From: Symbiodinium natans | Lineage: Eukaryota > Sar > Dinophyceae > Suessiales > Symbiodiniaceae | Direction of reading: 5' to 3' | NCBI GenBank assembly: GCA_905221605.1 | Contig: CAJNDS010002523.1 | Coordinates: 468,501-532,500 of the forward strand | DNA length: 64,000 nucleotides | Shown here: positions 45,278 to 57,200 of the stretch, one piece after another | Position numbering within the stretch: position 1 is the first letter of the stretch | Layout: each line of letters starts with the position of its first letter | The notes under the pieces: model-generated | The model's input: only the letters and a program-made list of their open reading frames with translations | Told to the model about the DNA's origin: nothing | The model's database searches: none | Program-made: the position numbers and the translations under genes

Positions 45278-48097
45278 CGCGTGTTTTTTCCCCTGTTCTT
45301 CTGCGCCGTTGTTTTGTTTTTTTGTTCCTCTCTCTCTCTCTCTTTCCGTTTTTTGCATCTCAAATCTCAGATATGTCAGATATGCAATGTCCTGTTTCTT
45401 CCTTCGTCCTACTTCATTCCCTCAGGTCCGCAGCTCGGAGGTCTTCCTTCGAGCTGAGCCCGTGACGGTGCTGGGCTCAGAGGCTTTCAGCTGCAGAGGT
45501 GATGTGCTGCTGCTTTGCTCACACTGAGTTGCCAGCTTCACCAAGATTTGCCAGCACTTCCTCTATCTCCCTCTCTCCTTATTTTAGAACAATGCAAAAG
45601 GGAAACGACTTCGACTCCGAGAGCTTGTTGCTTGCATCCTCTGGTGCACTTTCCGATAATCATCTAATTACGTTCGAGATGGCTCGCTAAGCTGGGTTGG
45701 AGATTTGAAACATCCCTCACGTGCTGCACCCCACAGCAGTTATCAGCACGTCAATGCCACACATGCACAGCGAGATATAGAAAGATGCCGAAAAGGCAGA
45801 CCATCATGTCCGGGAGATGTGTATTTTGTTTTTTCTCTCTGGCAGAGGCCACCACGCAGATGCGGCAGGGTGTCGCAGCGCATGCCGCGCTCGGTGCGGC
45901 CGCGCCCAAAACTCAGACCGTCGGAAGGTGCGATGAGCTGCAACATGAGGCAATGAGGTGGCACAGAGGTGGCTGCAAGAATGGCTGTCGCTTGTCGTTG
46001 TGTCCGAGTGTCGGCCTCTTCTGAGCAGCTTCCAAGGCCGAGTCTTGTGCACTCTCCAGGCCTGTCGGAAAGCGCACAGCACCTCTGGAAGCGAGGGCTA
46101 GGCAACTTGAACAGCTTGCACTTTACATTTTGTTTTGACATCCCCAGCTCATTTTTGCGGTCCATTTGATCTCCTCTAGTCTCGACCAGGCTGTGACAAC
46201 TTCATCGCGGTTCCTCGGCCTGACCCATCAAGGCGAGAAAACGGGACGAAAGGGACAGAGAACTTCGTACACTTGTATAATCTTGTATACCGGTACATAC
46301 TCGTACCGGTACTCGTACCGCAATTCTGGTCTAAACTGGGACTTCTCAAGTGCCAGGATGCCCTCGCCGGACCAGTCTCCCATTCGCCCCAAACTGAGTG
46401 ATGTATCGAAGCGTCGCTCCAGGGCAACTAGATTGGAGCGCAGATTCACACACAGGGTTTCCTGGACTCTGCAAGACTTGTGACGTGTTGGCCGTTGTTG
46501 TGTCCCAAGTATCGCTTCGATCTGAACGCTGTACATGACATGAATAAACATGAAACACCTTTAACTTGAACCGTGTCAGCAGATTCCATGCTGACGACCG
46601 CCAATTGCCACAGTTCCAAGCGCAGGGTGAAAACAATATCTGCCATCACAGTGGTCTGGAACTCTGCAACATTCTACAGCAGCCAGACTTGACTGTGCAG
46701 AACGTGCCATCACTCTGAATTTGTTGCTGAACCCTTTCATGGCCGAAAGCTGCGAATCGGGCGGCTCGGACGGAGGCGCAAGTGTCGATTAGCTGAGCTG
46801 TGCGAGTGGTTGAGTTGCCCTGAGTTTATTCCCGCTTATTCACTTTCCATGATCTGTTCTCCCCGGCACGCTGCCCCGGCATGCTGCCAGGTGACGAGCT
46901 GGTTGCACGGGCCTCCAAGCGTCCTCGAACTGGAGGAGGAGGAGGAGGAGCGGTGACAGCATGTCGCAGAGCATGCTGAGCATGTCGCAGGTCTGATCGC
47001 AACTCACTGGAGTTCCACAGAGCATCAGTGGAGCGCATTGGAGCATCTCAGTGTCTGCTTCGCACCCCGTTTGAGGTCCACGGCACAGCCGCGGTGTCTC
47101 AGCGGGCACGGGCTCCGTCTGCAAGCTCTTTGTGAAGAGGGCAGCACGGGCATCGTTTGATCTGCGCAAACGCTGAACTTTGATGCTGAGGGAAAGGCTG
47201 TTTAGGAACAAGGTCCTACAACATAAGTATGGTCGCTGACCTTAGACATGGTGGATTGTGATAGGCCCTTAGGCCAAATTTGGAATGACATCATAGCTAT
47301 CGTTCTAGGCCCGTTCTGTTTTCCAGTGATTTTCTGGCAGAACCCTTCGCCCGCGTAAACAAGGCCTTATCCCAAACCACATACGGGAGCTTTGGAGCGT
47401 GGACTCCTGCCAGAGTCACAAACGCAGTGAATGTCGCCTGTCTTGGCTGATCATCAGTCCTGCTCAGTCCTGCTTTCGATACTACAAAATTCAGGAAGCT
47501 TAGGACAGGCTGTGAAGTTTGTGCGTTTTGCAGACGTCGGGTTGGGGGCTTCAATAAAAGCTTCAGGGTTAAGCGTCTACATTGCGTGTGAAGGATTTAG
47601 GGTTGAAATTTACTGGTGCCGAATCTGTGGCATTGGTGCTACGGGCACACGCTACTCGTAGGTTGCGTTCAGATTTACGTCGTCGCTTATGAGGTTCGTG
47701 TTTGAGATGCTGGGTTTGTTCGGGTTTTGGAGAGGTGTTTGCAACCGCCAAGAGGTTTGAAAGGTAAAACGTCATTACGCACTAGGGCTGAGGGTTGGGG
47801 TTCACAGGTAGGTCCGGTGCGTAGCGTTCGTGGAACAGTGGAACCTAGAGCCTGATACCAGCCTTGCGGGCCCAACTGGTCTCGTTTAAGCAGGTCCAAT
47901 GCAACTTTTCTGACCCCTGGCGCAAGCACAGCCCGTCCCTCAGTGGTGGCACACCGTGTCCTTGCATTGCACCGTGCGGAAATGCCAAGTGAGGCCAGCA
48001 GTCCTCCACAGGCACTGGCTTCCTCCTCGATGGCAGGCCACCGACACGCGCTTGAAGGGTGTTCTTTTGGACTTCTGCATGTGCTTCTCGGACGGCG

Positions 48098-48099
48098 TG

Positions 48100-48155
<56 letters not shown>
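48098..48155. repeat. (CT)n microsatellite
   Basis: A TCTC run broken once by TTT, about 130 bp before the first recognised Deg exon. Confidence 0.95.
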
Positions 48156-48156
<1 letters not shown>

Positions 48157-48281
48157 CTATCTGCGAGTCTATCGGGGGCGTCTATCTGCGTCTCCGACTC
48201 TGTTTCTGTATCACTCTCGTTCCGGCTTCAGCTCTTCTGCTTTGTCTCTGCTTATCTCTCCCTATGCCTCTCTGCCCGCAG

Positions 48282-51200
48282 GCTTGTGGTCACCAATGCG
48301 CATGTAGTGCATCGCGCTGTCTCGGTGCTCGTCCGTGCGACGGTTGGGCCACCGGTCAAGTGGAATGCGAGGCTTGGCATTCGGGACATTTCGGCACAAC
48401 ACTTGTCCACATGCTGTTTGTAAACGCACCGCGTTCACGACAATAAGGCTGGAAGCTAAGCCCTCTGGAGTTTCAGTTTTTACGGTTCACTTCGCCAATG
48501 CTTGGCCCTCAGGTCAACTTCCGTTTGACGCTTTTTTCTGATAAGACAATTTGAGGTCCGTGAATTTGCTTTGCCACTTTTGATGGTAGGTCTTTGTGGT
48601 GCAGGTGGTGGGGAGGGGGCCGACGGGGGAGGAGTGGTTCAGCAGACTTGGTGCCGGCGAGATGGCGGGCGTTTTGATGGCCAGCCACTGGCCAAACGTT
48701 CAAAGCCAGTCAGGCAAATGTGTTCGCGAATTTGCCGGGAACAGCACGAACAGCCGAGCTGGCGAGCTGCTTGGGGCTCCGCCGTGGCGTGTTCCATCAG
48801 ACGGATTGGGCTGTTCAACAGCCCGATCCGTCTAATGGAACACGCCACGGCGGAGCCCCAAGCAGCTCGCCAGCTCTTGCAGAGCCCCTATGTGTGTGCA
48901 GTCTTTTGCAATGAGTGCCCTGCTGCCATGCTCCGTGCTCTCGTCTCAGCTTGCAGGGTGGTGGCCGTGGGTCTCCCATGCTGCTTGGCTGCCTATGCAC
49001 CGTAGCCTGAGAATACTCGCCGGTCTCATTTTGATTCAACATATGGCAGCAGTGGCCCTTCGGGAGATTTCATCATCTTTTGCAAAGCCATGGACAAGAC
49101 TGAATTTGTAGTCACACAACATTCTTGTCAAAGACATGGACTACGGATGCAAATTGAAACCGCTGTGCGGAAAGGCGACTTGGCGATACTCGCCGTAGAG
49201 GATGAGTTCTGGAAGGGCAAGGAGCGGGTTGATTTCGTGACTGGTGCGCTCCGGTTCTCTCTAGCCTAAAGTCCAGACTGCTAACTTTATTCACTGAACA
49301 TCCAGCTCGGGTAAAAGTGTGCAGTCCACTGTCTGCAATGTCCGCATATGCCTGCGGGCTCACTTGAGGAGTCCTTGAAATGGTCACGAGACATCCCGAA
49401 CCTGGACGACACTGTGACGCACCTGAGCCCGCATGTAGAACAATATTAGAACAACAGTGGATGCCAGAAACAAGGGTGGCTGGAAAGAAGTTGCGTCGCA
49501 GTCAGACCGTAGCGTGATGCTTGAACATGAAGCTCATTTCAAGCGCTTGCGTGCGCCGCCTCGGCAGCCGAGCCTGCCCGACCCACGGGGTGTGCGTGTC
49601 GGCGGCTCAGAAGCAGTGCCCAATTGCCAAGGGGGTATCCGGGAAAGCAGGTCATTATTTTCGTTCTTATTTTACCGAGGACTGTGACTTTCTCTTTTTG
49701 GGATGGTAGCAGAGCACTGCCAGAACGTGAACCTTAAGCCGAAGGAGCACATGCAAGAAAATACACAGCTGGCTACAAAAGAAAGACAGGAATCACCGCA
49801 GAGCAAAAATCACAAGCCACCAAATCCAAGTTTTTCAAAAGTTTTTCAAGAGAGGAGGCAAAGGAACACCAACATAAAAAGACACACATTACCCACAAAA
49901 AGTTGCACGAGCTCAGGGATGAAGGGGAAAGAGGCAAACTACCAATCCGGGGTGCCGGGAGGGTACCAGGGGCTGGTCAAGGGGACCGAGCCCATGTCAT
50001 TTTTTTGCCCTACCCCCACCCCCCCCCCCTCCTCCCCCCACGACATGAGACGGCTCCCCTAAAGCGAATTGGGCAGATGCTGGTCTAGACGCCGCTGGGC
50101 CAGTGGCAGAGGCGAATACAGCAAGCAGCAGCAAACACTTCCAGCAGTCGGATGCGAAGGTGTATTGGGTTCCCCCTGGGCGGAGAGAATATCTCTGTTA
50201 CCCGGGGTGTCGTGTCGCGTGGAGGACTTAGCCACCGCAGCTTGTGTTTCGGATTTCATTTTTGAAGCCAATGGGAGGCGTAGCCGCCTGCTGCAAGCTG
50301 TGGGCTACTGTATGACGTACTTGCATGAGGTATCGACGTGAACCTAGATGGGCTGCTGCGAATTCAGATCGATGCGGCAATTAACCCAGGCATCTTCACT
50401 GATGGCTTTTGCAGCCTTGTTGCACTTTCTGCTTGCTGCTTGTTCTTGAAGGCAACTCTGGTGGCCCCGTGTTGGGAAGCCATGGTAAGATTGTGGGTGT
50501 GGCGGCAAGCCACTTGAAAAATGCCCAGGGCTCACAAGATTCGGCATCAGAAGTAGCTAGCGCAGCTGTGCACAGGACGTGCATCCTCGGTGCAGGGTTG
50601 AAGCCGTTAATCCAAGTGCTTGGGTTTTGTCCAAAGCCTGTGAACCCCAAAGCCCTTTGGTAACGCTCGAAGGCCAGTGGTTTCTCCTGATCCCGTGATG
50701 AAGCAGTGTACCGTATTTCATTCCTTCTGATGCCTGCACGCATGAGGCGTCGAACATCGGCTACATCATTCCAACGCAGGCACTCGTGCTTCCCACACTT
50801 TGCTTGTTCGTTGTGCCTCCCCCTCCTGGCCCTCTTTCCCTTCCCCCTCCTACCCCTCCTCCGCCCTCCTCCGCCCTCCTCCGCCCTCCTCCGCCCTCCT
50901 CCGCCCTCCTCCCCGCCCTCCCTCCTCCGCCCTCCCTCCTCCGCCCGCCCTCCTCCGCCCGCCCTCCTCCGCCCGCCCTCCTCCGCCCGCCCTCCTCCGC
51001 CCGCCCTCCTCCGCCCGCCCTCCTCCCCTCTCCTCCTCCTCCCCTCTCCTCCTCCGCCTCCGCTTTCCTTTTGAGAGGCAACATCTTTTGTCGCTATGTG
51101 TTGAGGTGTTGGAGCAGTTCATCTCCTGCACAGGCTCGGGCATGCTGTACTTCCAGAGACATCCCAAGAGGGTGTAGAAGAAGGGCGTCCTGTGCAAACA

Positions 51201-54200
51201 GCCGTTTTGGAGAGTTGATCCATCCAAGGCAGCCCATGAATCTGTCCAACGCGTTCATTCCTAATAATCTCTGTGCAGATTTTTGCTCAGATTGGGTCAT
51301 TCGGATGGTGTGGTTGCATTCAAACTGCCCGTGCTTGCTGCCATTTGGCACTTGCTTGGCGCAGCTTTGTGCGAGGCTCCGGCACCCAAGGCGCCGGTCC
51401 CGAGCTTGCGAAGGCCCGTCTGTTCATTCAGGTGCTCAGCTGATTGCTCTCACAAGGATGTCACTGAGGCCCGTGTCAGTCCAAATGTGTCCAACGTATT
51501 TTCTCAGAGTGCCGTCCTCACAGCGGCATCCTGCACAGGACACATCTGCCACCTAGCATCACAGACTAAAGCAAGAGTAAAGCAAGTCTAAAGTAAGAGT
51601 AAAGTAAGAGTAAAGCAAGAGTAAAGTAAGAGTACAGTAAGAGTAAGGTAAGAGTAAAGTAAGAGTAACGTAAGGGTAAAGTCAGAGTAGGCAATACAAG
51701 GCAGAAGGGCATGTTCTTTGCTCAGGGCTACCTCGGTGTCTCCTCCCTGGGCGTTGGCAAAGTGCAGACGCTGGACTCCGTGAGATTCCGCGAGTGGCAC
51801 GGATTTTTCTCAGAGCCTGGACATTTGACACCCCTGGACTACAGGAAAGCCATCCCCTGCGGCGGATGTTGGGCCTCCCGGAGGCCTTCTTTGTTGTTGG
51901 GCAATTTCGGATCAGAAGTCTCACAGCTTCAGATCGTTGTGCTGATTCGGGGATATCTGGGGCCTACTTTGCAGGAGCGTGTAGGTACCGGTGACAGTGG
52001 GGATAGCCTAGTTGACGGGCCAATTTCATTGTGTAGGCTCTCCGGCTTCACTGGATGCCGTTGTCGTACACTTGCATACTCGATTTTCTCGACTATGCGC
52101 GCATTCGCCGCTTGAACGTTTCGGTCCAAACGTGCACCATGATGCCCCATGGCTGCCCGTGGCAGCGGCCAAGAGCTTCAAACGAAGACCAAGCGCCGAC
52201 CCGAACGCCGCAGGCCATGGAGACGTGCCTCGGACCTTATGATTTATCAGCATAAGCCCCTGATGATTGTAGGTTGCAAAGTGCTTCCCAGCGTTGAGCG
52301 CTATGCCCTTCAAGACGGCGCTCCTCCGCCCCACCATCGCTTCAGGCTGCGCCTTCCTTTCCCCTCCGGGGACACAGGCACTCGCAGCAAGCCGTGAAAT
52401 CCGTGAAGAAGTTTTGAGAAGTTTTGGGGATTCGGACCGCTCTGCCAGGAACAGACAAAGTCATTGTAAAGAAGACGTTCTTGGAGGTCCGCAAGAACTG
52501 ATCAAGACATTGCCAGCCACTGGATTGTTCACACGCACACACATCGCCGTGACCGACTCACATCTACTTACAGCCATCGATCCTTTCAAGCATTCGGTGT
52601 GAAGAATCCAGTCTTGGCAAGGTGGTGGAGGACGTTACTCCGAGGGGTTTGCCGGCGACCTACAACTCAGAGCCTTGGCCGAGCTCCGGGGGCTCTAGAG
52701 TCTTGTGTTGCCAAGATCCGCTACCTGGCCAGCCGCGCCATCATGTGATGTCAAGTGTCATCTGCCGCCAGGATTCGGTCATCACGTCACGATTTGGCCG
52801 ACAGCTCAGTGGCAAATCCGTGGTGGACGACGAGGCGGTGGTTGGCTTGTCGCGCCCGTGTGATGCTCTGTGTGTGTGTGTGTGCACAATCTTTTGCCTT
52901 CATGGCTTCTGGTGTGTGTCCAGCCCTGTAACCAAGGGTTTCACTCACAGTCAACCTCATTTCTTATCTTGAAAAGGGGAAACAAGCCCAGGATGATGAC
53001 TTGTGCCAACGAAGCTAGTCATTCTGGGAGATACCAGATCAGTCTGGCGTACCTGCAAATGGCAAACGGGACCCAACCTGCCGATACAAGTTTCCTTTTC
53101 ATAGTTCTCTTCAATGTCAACACCAGTTTGAAACATCACAGGTATTCAGGAGCATGATGTGCTTCAGTGACAGCAGGCTTAGCCCGTCTAAGCTGACGTG
53201 GCTCGCAGATCAGAGGTACCAGTACGGGCTGTCAGGAAGGTTACCTGAGTGTGTGTGTGTGTGTGTGTGGGTGGGTGTGTGTGTGGGTGTGTGTGGGTGT
53301 GTGTGGGTGTGTGTGGGTGTGTGTGGGTGTGTGTGGGTGTGTGTGGGTGTGTGTGGGTGTGTGGGTGTGTGTCTCTTGCCAGGCAGTGCAAGACGATGTT
53401 GATATCTCACCGCAAGTCCAGTCAAAGGACCTGGAGACGGAAGAGTATCCTGACTATCCGCCCCTTGGTGAAATGACCGGTTGTCATGTTGCGAAGCTAG
53501 TAAATCCTTGCAATCCCATTTCTGAGGCAAAGGCCATTTATCACTAATTATCCAATACTGCATTTTGTTGGTTGAAAGACTTCACAGTGTTAAGATGTCC
53601 CCGCTCCGCAATCTTCGGCATGCTGAGGAGATCCATCGACCTGATAAGATCCACAACTTCCAAGACGGAAGGGCCGATCGACCAGGCTGAGCCGCTTTGT
53701 GCGTGTTGTGCCAGTCACTTCTACGAGTCTCCTGCGACAGGAGGATGAGGGTGAAGAGGAACTTCCAGTGTTGCTTGGGGGCAAGTCCCACGCATGTGAG
53801 AAGGACAAGATCGAGGCCCGGAGAAGCATTCAGAATCGAGGCAATCAGGTTAGCCAGGTTCGCATGGCCATTGAACAGGGCTCGGAGCCCTCCGGTCCCA
53901 GTGGACGAAGTCGGCTGCTGATCTCTGCACTGCTGAACGAGGTGGCTTGACGTCTGACATCGCTTGCCAGTCTTGCTTCAGCTGTCACATCGTGAGGATG
54001 AGACTCCCCCCAGAGTGGGCCGAGCTCCTCCGCCTATGATGCCTGTGCTGGGAGCTCCGGGCATGTACAGGCAGGTCTGGTTTCCTTCTGGAGCTTATTA
54101 TCTCATGCCATCTTCCTCTACGTACCCGGCACATCCGCAGAAGCTGCCAGTCTGTCCGGGAGCAGCGAGTCCCTCGACTCTAGATTAGGTTATGTACGTG

Positions 54201-57200
54201 GCCCTTAGCAGCGACCTCCCCCGCCACCCCGCCCCCCCCCCCCCACCCCCACCCCCCCCCCCAAATGGAGTTCGCCCCCATGTCATAGGCTCACGACGAG
54301 GTGTTGCTGAGGGTTGGCGCGGGTTCCTTTTGCAAAGGAGGGGCAATGTGTTTGTGGTCTCATCGTTGGGCCGGAAGAGTGGAGTGCACTCACCCCTAAA
54401 TTTCAGGTCGCTGGGTATTTACTTGCCCGGAATGTCTCCATGAGACATTCCACATCTGTTAGAGTCTGCTAGAGGTTCTTCACGGCCCCGCAAATGCGTG
54501 CCCAAATCGAATCTGCATTCAGAACGCCTTGCTTCGGAGGCCTTCCTTCGACCAGCTCTTGGCCCAGTACGTGGTGGGCATGCCCACCTTGCATCTCGCT
54601 GCAAGTATTTGAGCTTTTCAGCTTAAGATGCAGTATCTGTCCAATGGTGCAGGCCGGGCTTCGTTACCCCGCAGCCGTCAGGCGGATATGGTGTGTGTGT
54701 GTGTGTGATGCAGCTCGAGTACGGGAGTGCAACCCATGGTGTGACGTGTCACGTTTTCGTGTTTCAACGTGTTTGAACGTTCTCTGAGCTCTCGCTCAGA
54801 CGGCGCGGGCGTTCCCTCTGCGCTCTCGCAGAGCTCTTCGCAGAGCTCCTCGCAGAGCTCGCACTCGCAGGGCCGGACCACGGTGATGCTGCGTTCAGGG
54901 CTCGGAACGGCCGGAAAACGCGGGGGGGAGTTAGCGTATTCACAGCAAAGCATAGCAAAGCAAAGCTAGAAGCAAAGCCAGAAGCAACGCTTTGGATTAG
55001 TGATTTGTAGATGGCACCGAGTGTGCACTCTGCTTAAGCCCTTGACACAAGCTGTCCAGCTTGTGCTTGGATTCGAGCTCAAGGCAATCTTCCCAACAAT
55101 TACACGCGGGCTATGGTCACCACCATGATGGACAAGGAGGGGTTCAAGGCTGGCGACTGGGGGTCGTGCTGGACAGGCGCTTTGGGCCTGTCCGATCTGT
55201 GTAGAGTAAAGTTCGGCAAACGTTCTCAAGCGTTATCGAGCGTTGTTGAGCGTTGCCCACTGTTGCCTGTTGCCCAGGGCAAGTACGACTTTCTTTACCT
55301 CCCGATCGAAGCTCGGCCAGTGATTTTGTTCACCGGTGCAGTGCTGCAGCAGAACCATGCGGTACCCAGAGCGCGTGAACGTTGTGTTTTTGTTGCTACG
55401 CTCGCTGCGATGACGGTTAATTGCTCACTCCGCTTGGCTGCAATGATCGCCTGCCAGAGCAACGAAGCCAAGGATTTCCGATCCAAAGCAAACCTGGGGT
55501 ATGCCTTTGCCCCTTGACCTCACAGTTGGCCTACGCATGTGCAATGCGACAAAAGGTCAAGTTTGGCACTGTCGGCTGGGTTGGAGCCAATGCGCGGCCA
55601 TGTGCTTTGCTGCGTTTTCCGTACATGAGGTGAACCTGGTAGACGAGAAGCAGGTGAAGGCTGAGAGATGCTGAGAGATGCTAAGAGCGGTCTTGGGCTG
55701 GGATGAACGACGGGCACACGCCACGGTGGCCGCTTGTGAGCTGGGAGTGGGTGTTGCATGTTGTGGCATGTGCTGCCCAAGTGTGAGTCTGGCGAGGCAT
55801 TTTGGAAGGTTTTCGACGGTTACACACGATGGGTTCTTCCAAGCGCGAAGGCAGGGAGCGGGCGCTTTGGACTTTGTAGCTGGTGTCCATCTGAACTGTG
55901 GGGATGGGTGACCCTGGGTGACACGTGCCTCAGGTGTGCAGCGTGAGCTGGAGCGGGCCCCATCAAGGGCAGCAAGCGCACGTGGATCGATACAGGTTGG
56001 GCCTGGGCCAAGAAAGCGTTTCCAGATGAGTGTCTGATCTTAGTGGCATTGCGTATGTGCAGAGCACCACGGCAAGATCCAACAGTGATGTTTTTCAAGT
56101 CGCATCTTTTTTGACGTTTGAAGCACCTCTAAATGCCAATGAATGCAAGGGACAGCCCCATCATGCACAGCAGTGTGAACGACGAGTTCAAGCCCGCGAT
56201 CTTTGCGCAAGGCCGGGAAGTGTCGCAGGACCTGGCAAGACGAAGAGCATATAACGTAGGAAAATAGAGAACATACAACAACTTGGCAGCGTAGGATCTC
56301 GCGGAGTACGTGTAGGTAGCCAAGGGACGGCGTGTCTCGCGATCGCCAAAGACCAGGAAGTTCATCCAGTCCTTCGTGCCAATTTCCGTTCTGACAGCAT
56401 CGATTTCACAATGTCCGTACGAGGCTTCAGTTCAAAGAAAAAAAGCCCGAAGACCCTCCAACCTTCGCCTTTCAAACTTGTCTTGCTCGTGATGCTGGAA
56501 GGCAACCTGCAACGCATGCACGTGAATGCTTCTCATCGTGCTTCAAAGAATTATAAAGGGAGGTTTAGACAGGGCAGTGCTGGAGGGCGGGTTTGTCGCG
56601 GGGAAAGAAGGGGCGAAAGAGGACCAGATCAGCTGGTCTGCTTGTTCGAGACGCCTCTCGGCCGGAAGCCGAGGCGAATTTCCTTCAGGTACCGGGGATC
56701 GCCTGGACTTCCCTGCGCCCTCGAAGAAGCTCCGCGCGCCCCGTCGGAGGCCCGGCCACGGAGGCGCTGGAGATGGCTGGGGGAGCGTATGGAAAAGAGC
56801 GCAGCAAGCAAAGAAGAAGAGAGCGAAACGAAGAGTTCTTGCATGTCTTGCATTTCCTGGCGTTTTGGGCGTGTATTTAAACTTGGAGGAAGTGAGAAGC
56901 CAGGCTGAGGCATGAGGCTGAGTTTGGCTGCCGCAAAGCCAAACTTGTCCTAGGCCTTTCAAGGCTGTACCGCCACGTTCGCGATGCGAACTTGGCGCAT
57001 TAATCCTTCTTACTTGCCAGTTCTTGGCGAGTTTAATTGCAATGCGGTCGCACCGACCCTGTGTGGAGCAAAGCCATAGCTGCGATCGTATTCACAGCAT
57101 TTCTTTCATTAAATATGTTCTCTCGAGTTGCGGACCATGACTCCTGAATGAACATCAACCCAAGCAAGGGATGACCCACTTGTCGTGTTTCACGTATTCC

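Noticed and set aside
48639-49042. Frames on both strands sharing the same peptide
   Set aside because: The shared peptide comes from the 121-bp palindrome, not from two genes.
50761-51227. Arg/Gly/Glu-rich minus-strand frames and Pro/Ser-rich plus-strand frames
   Set aside because: They come from the 10- and 14-bp C/T minisatellite inside a Deg intron.
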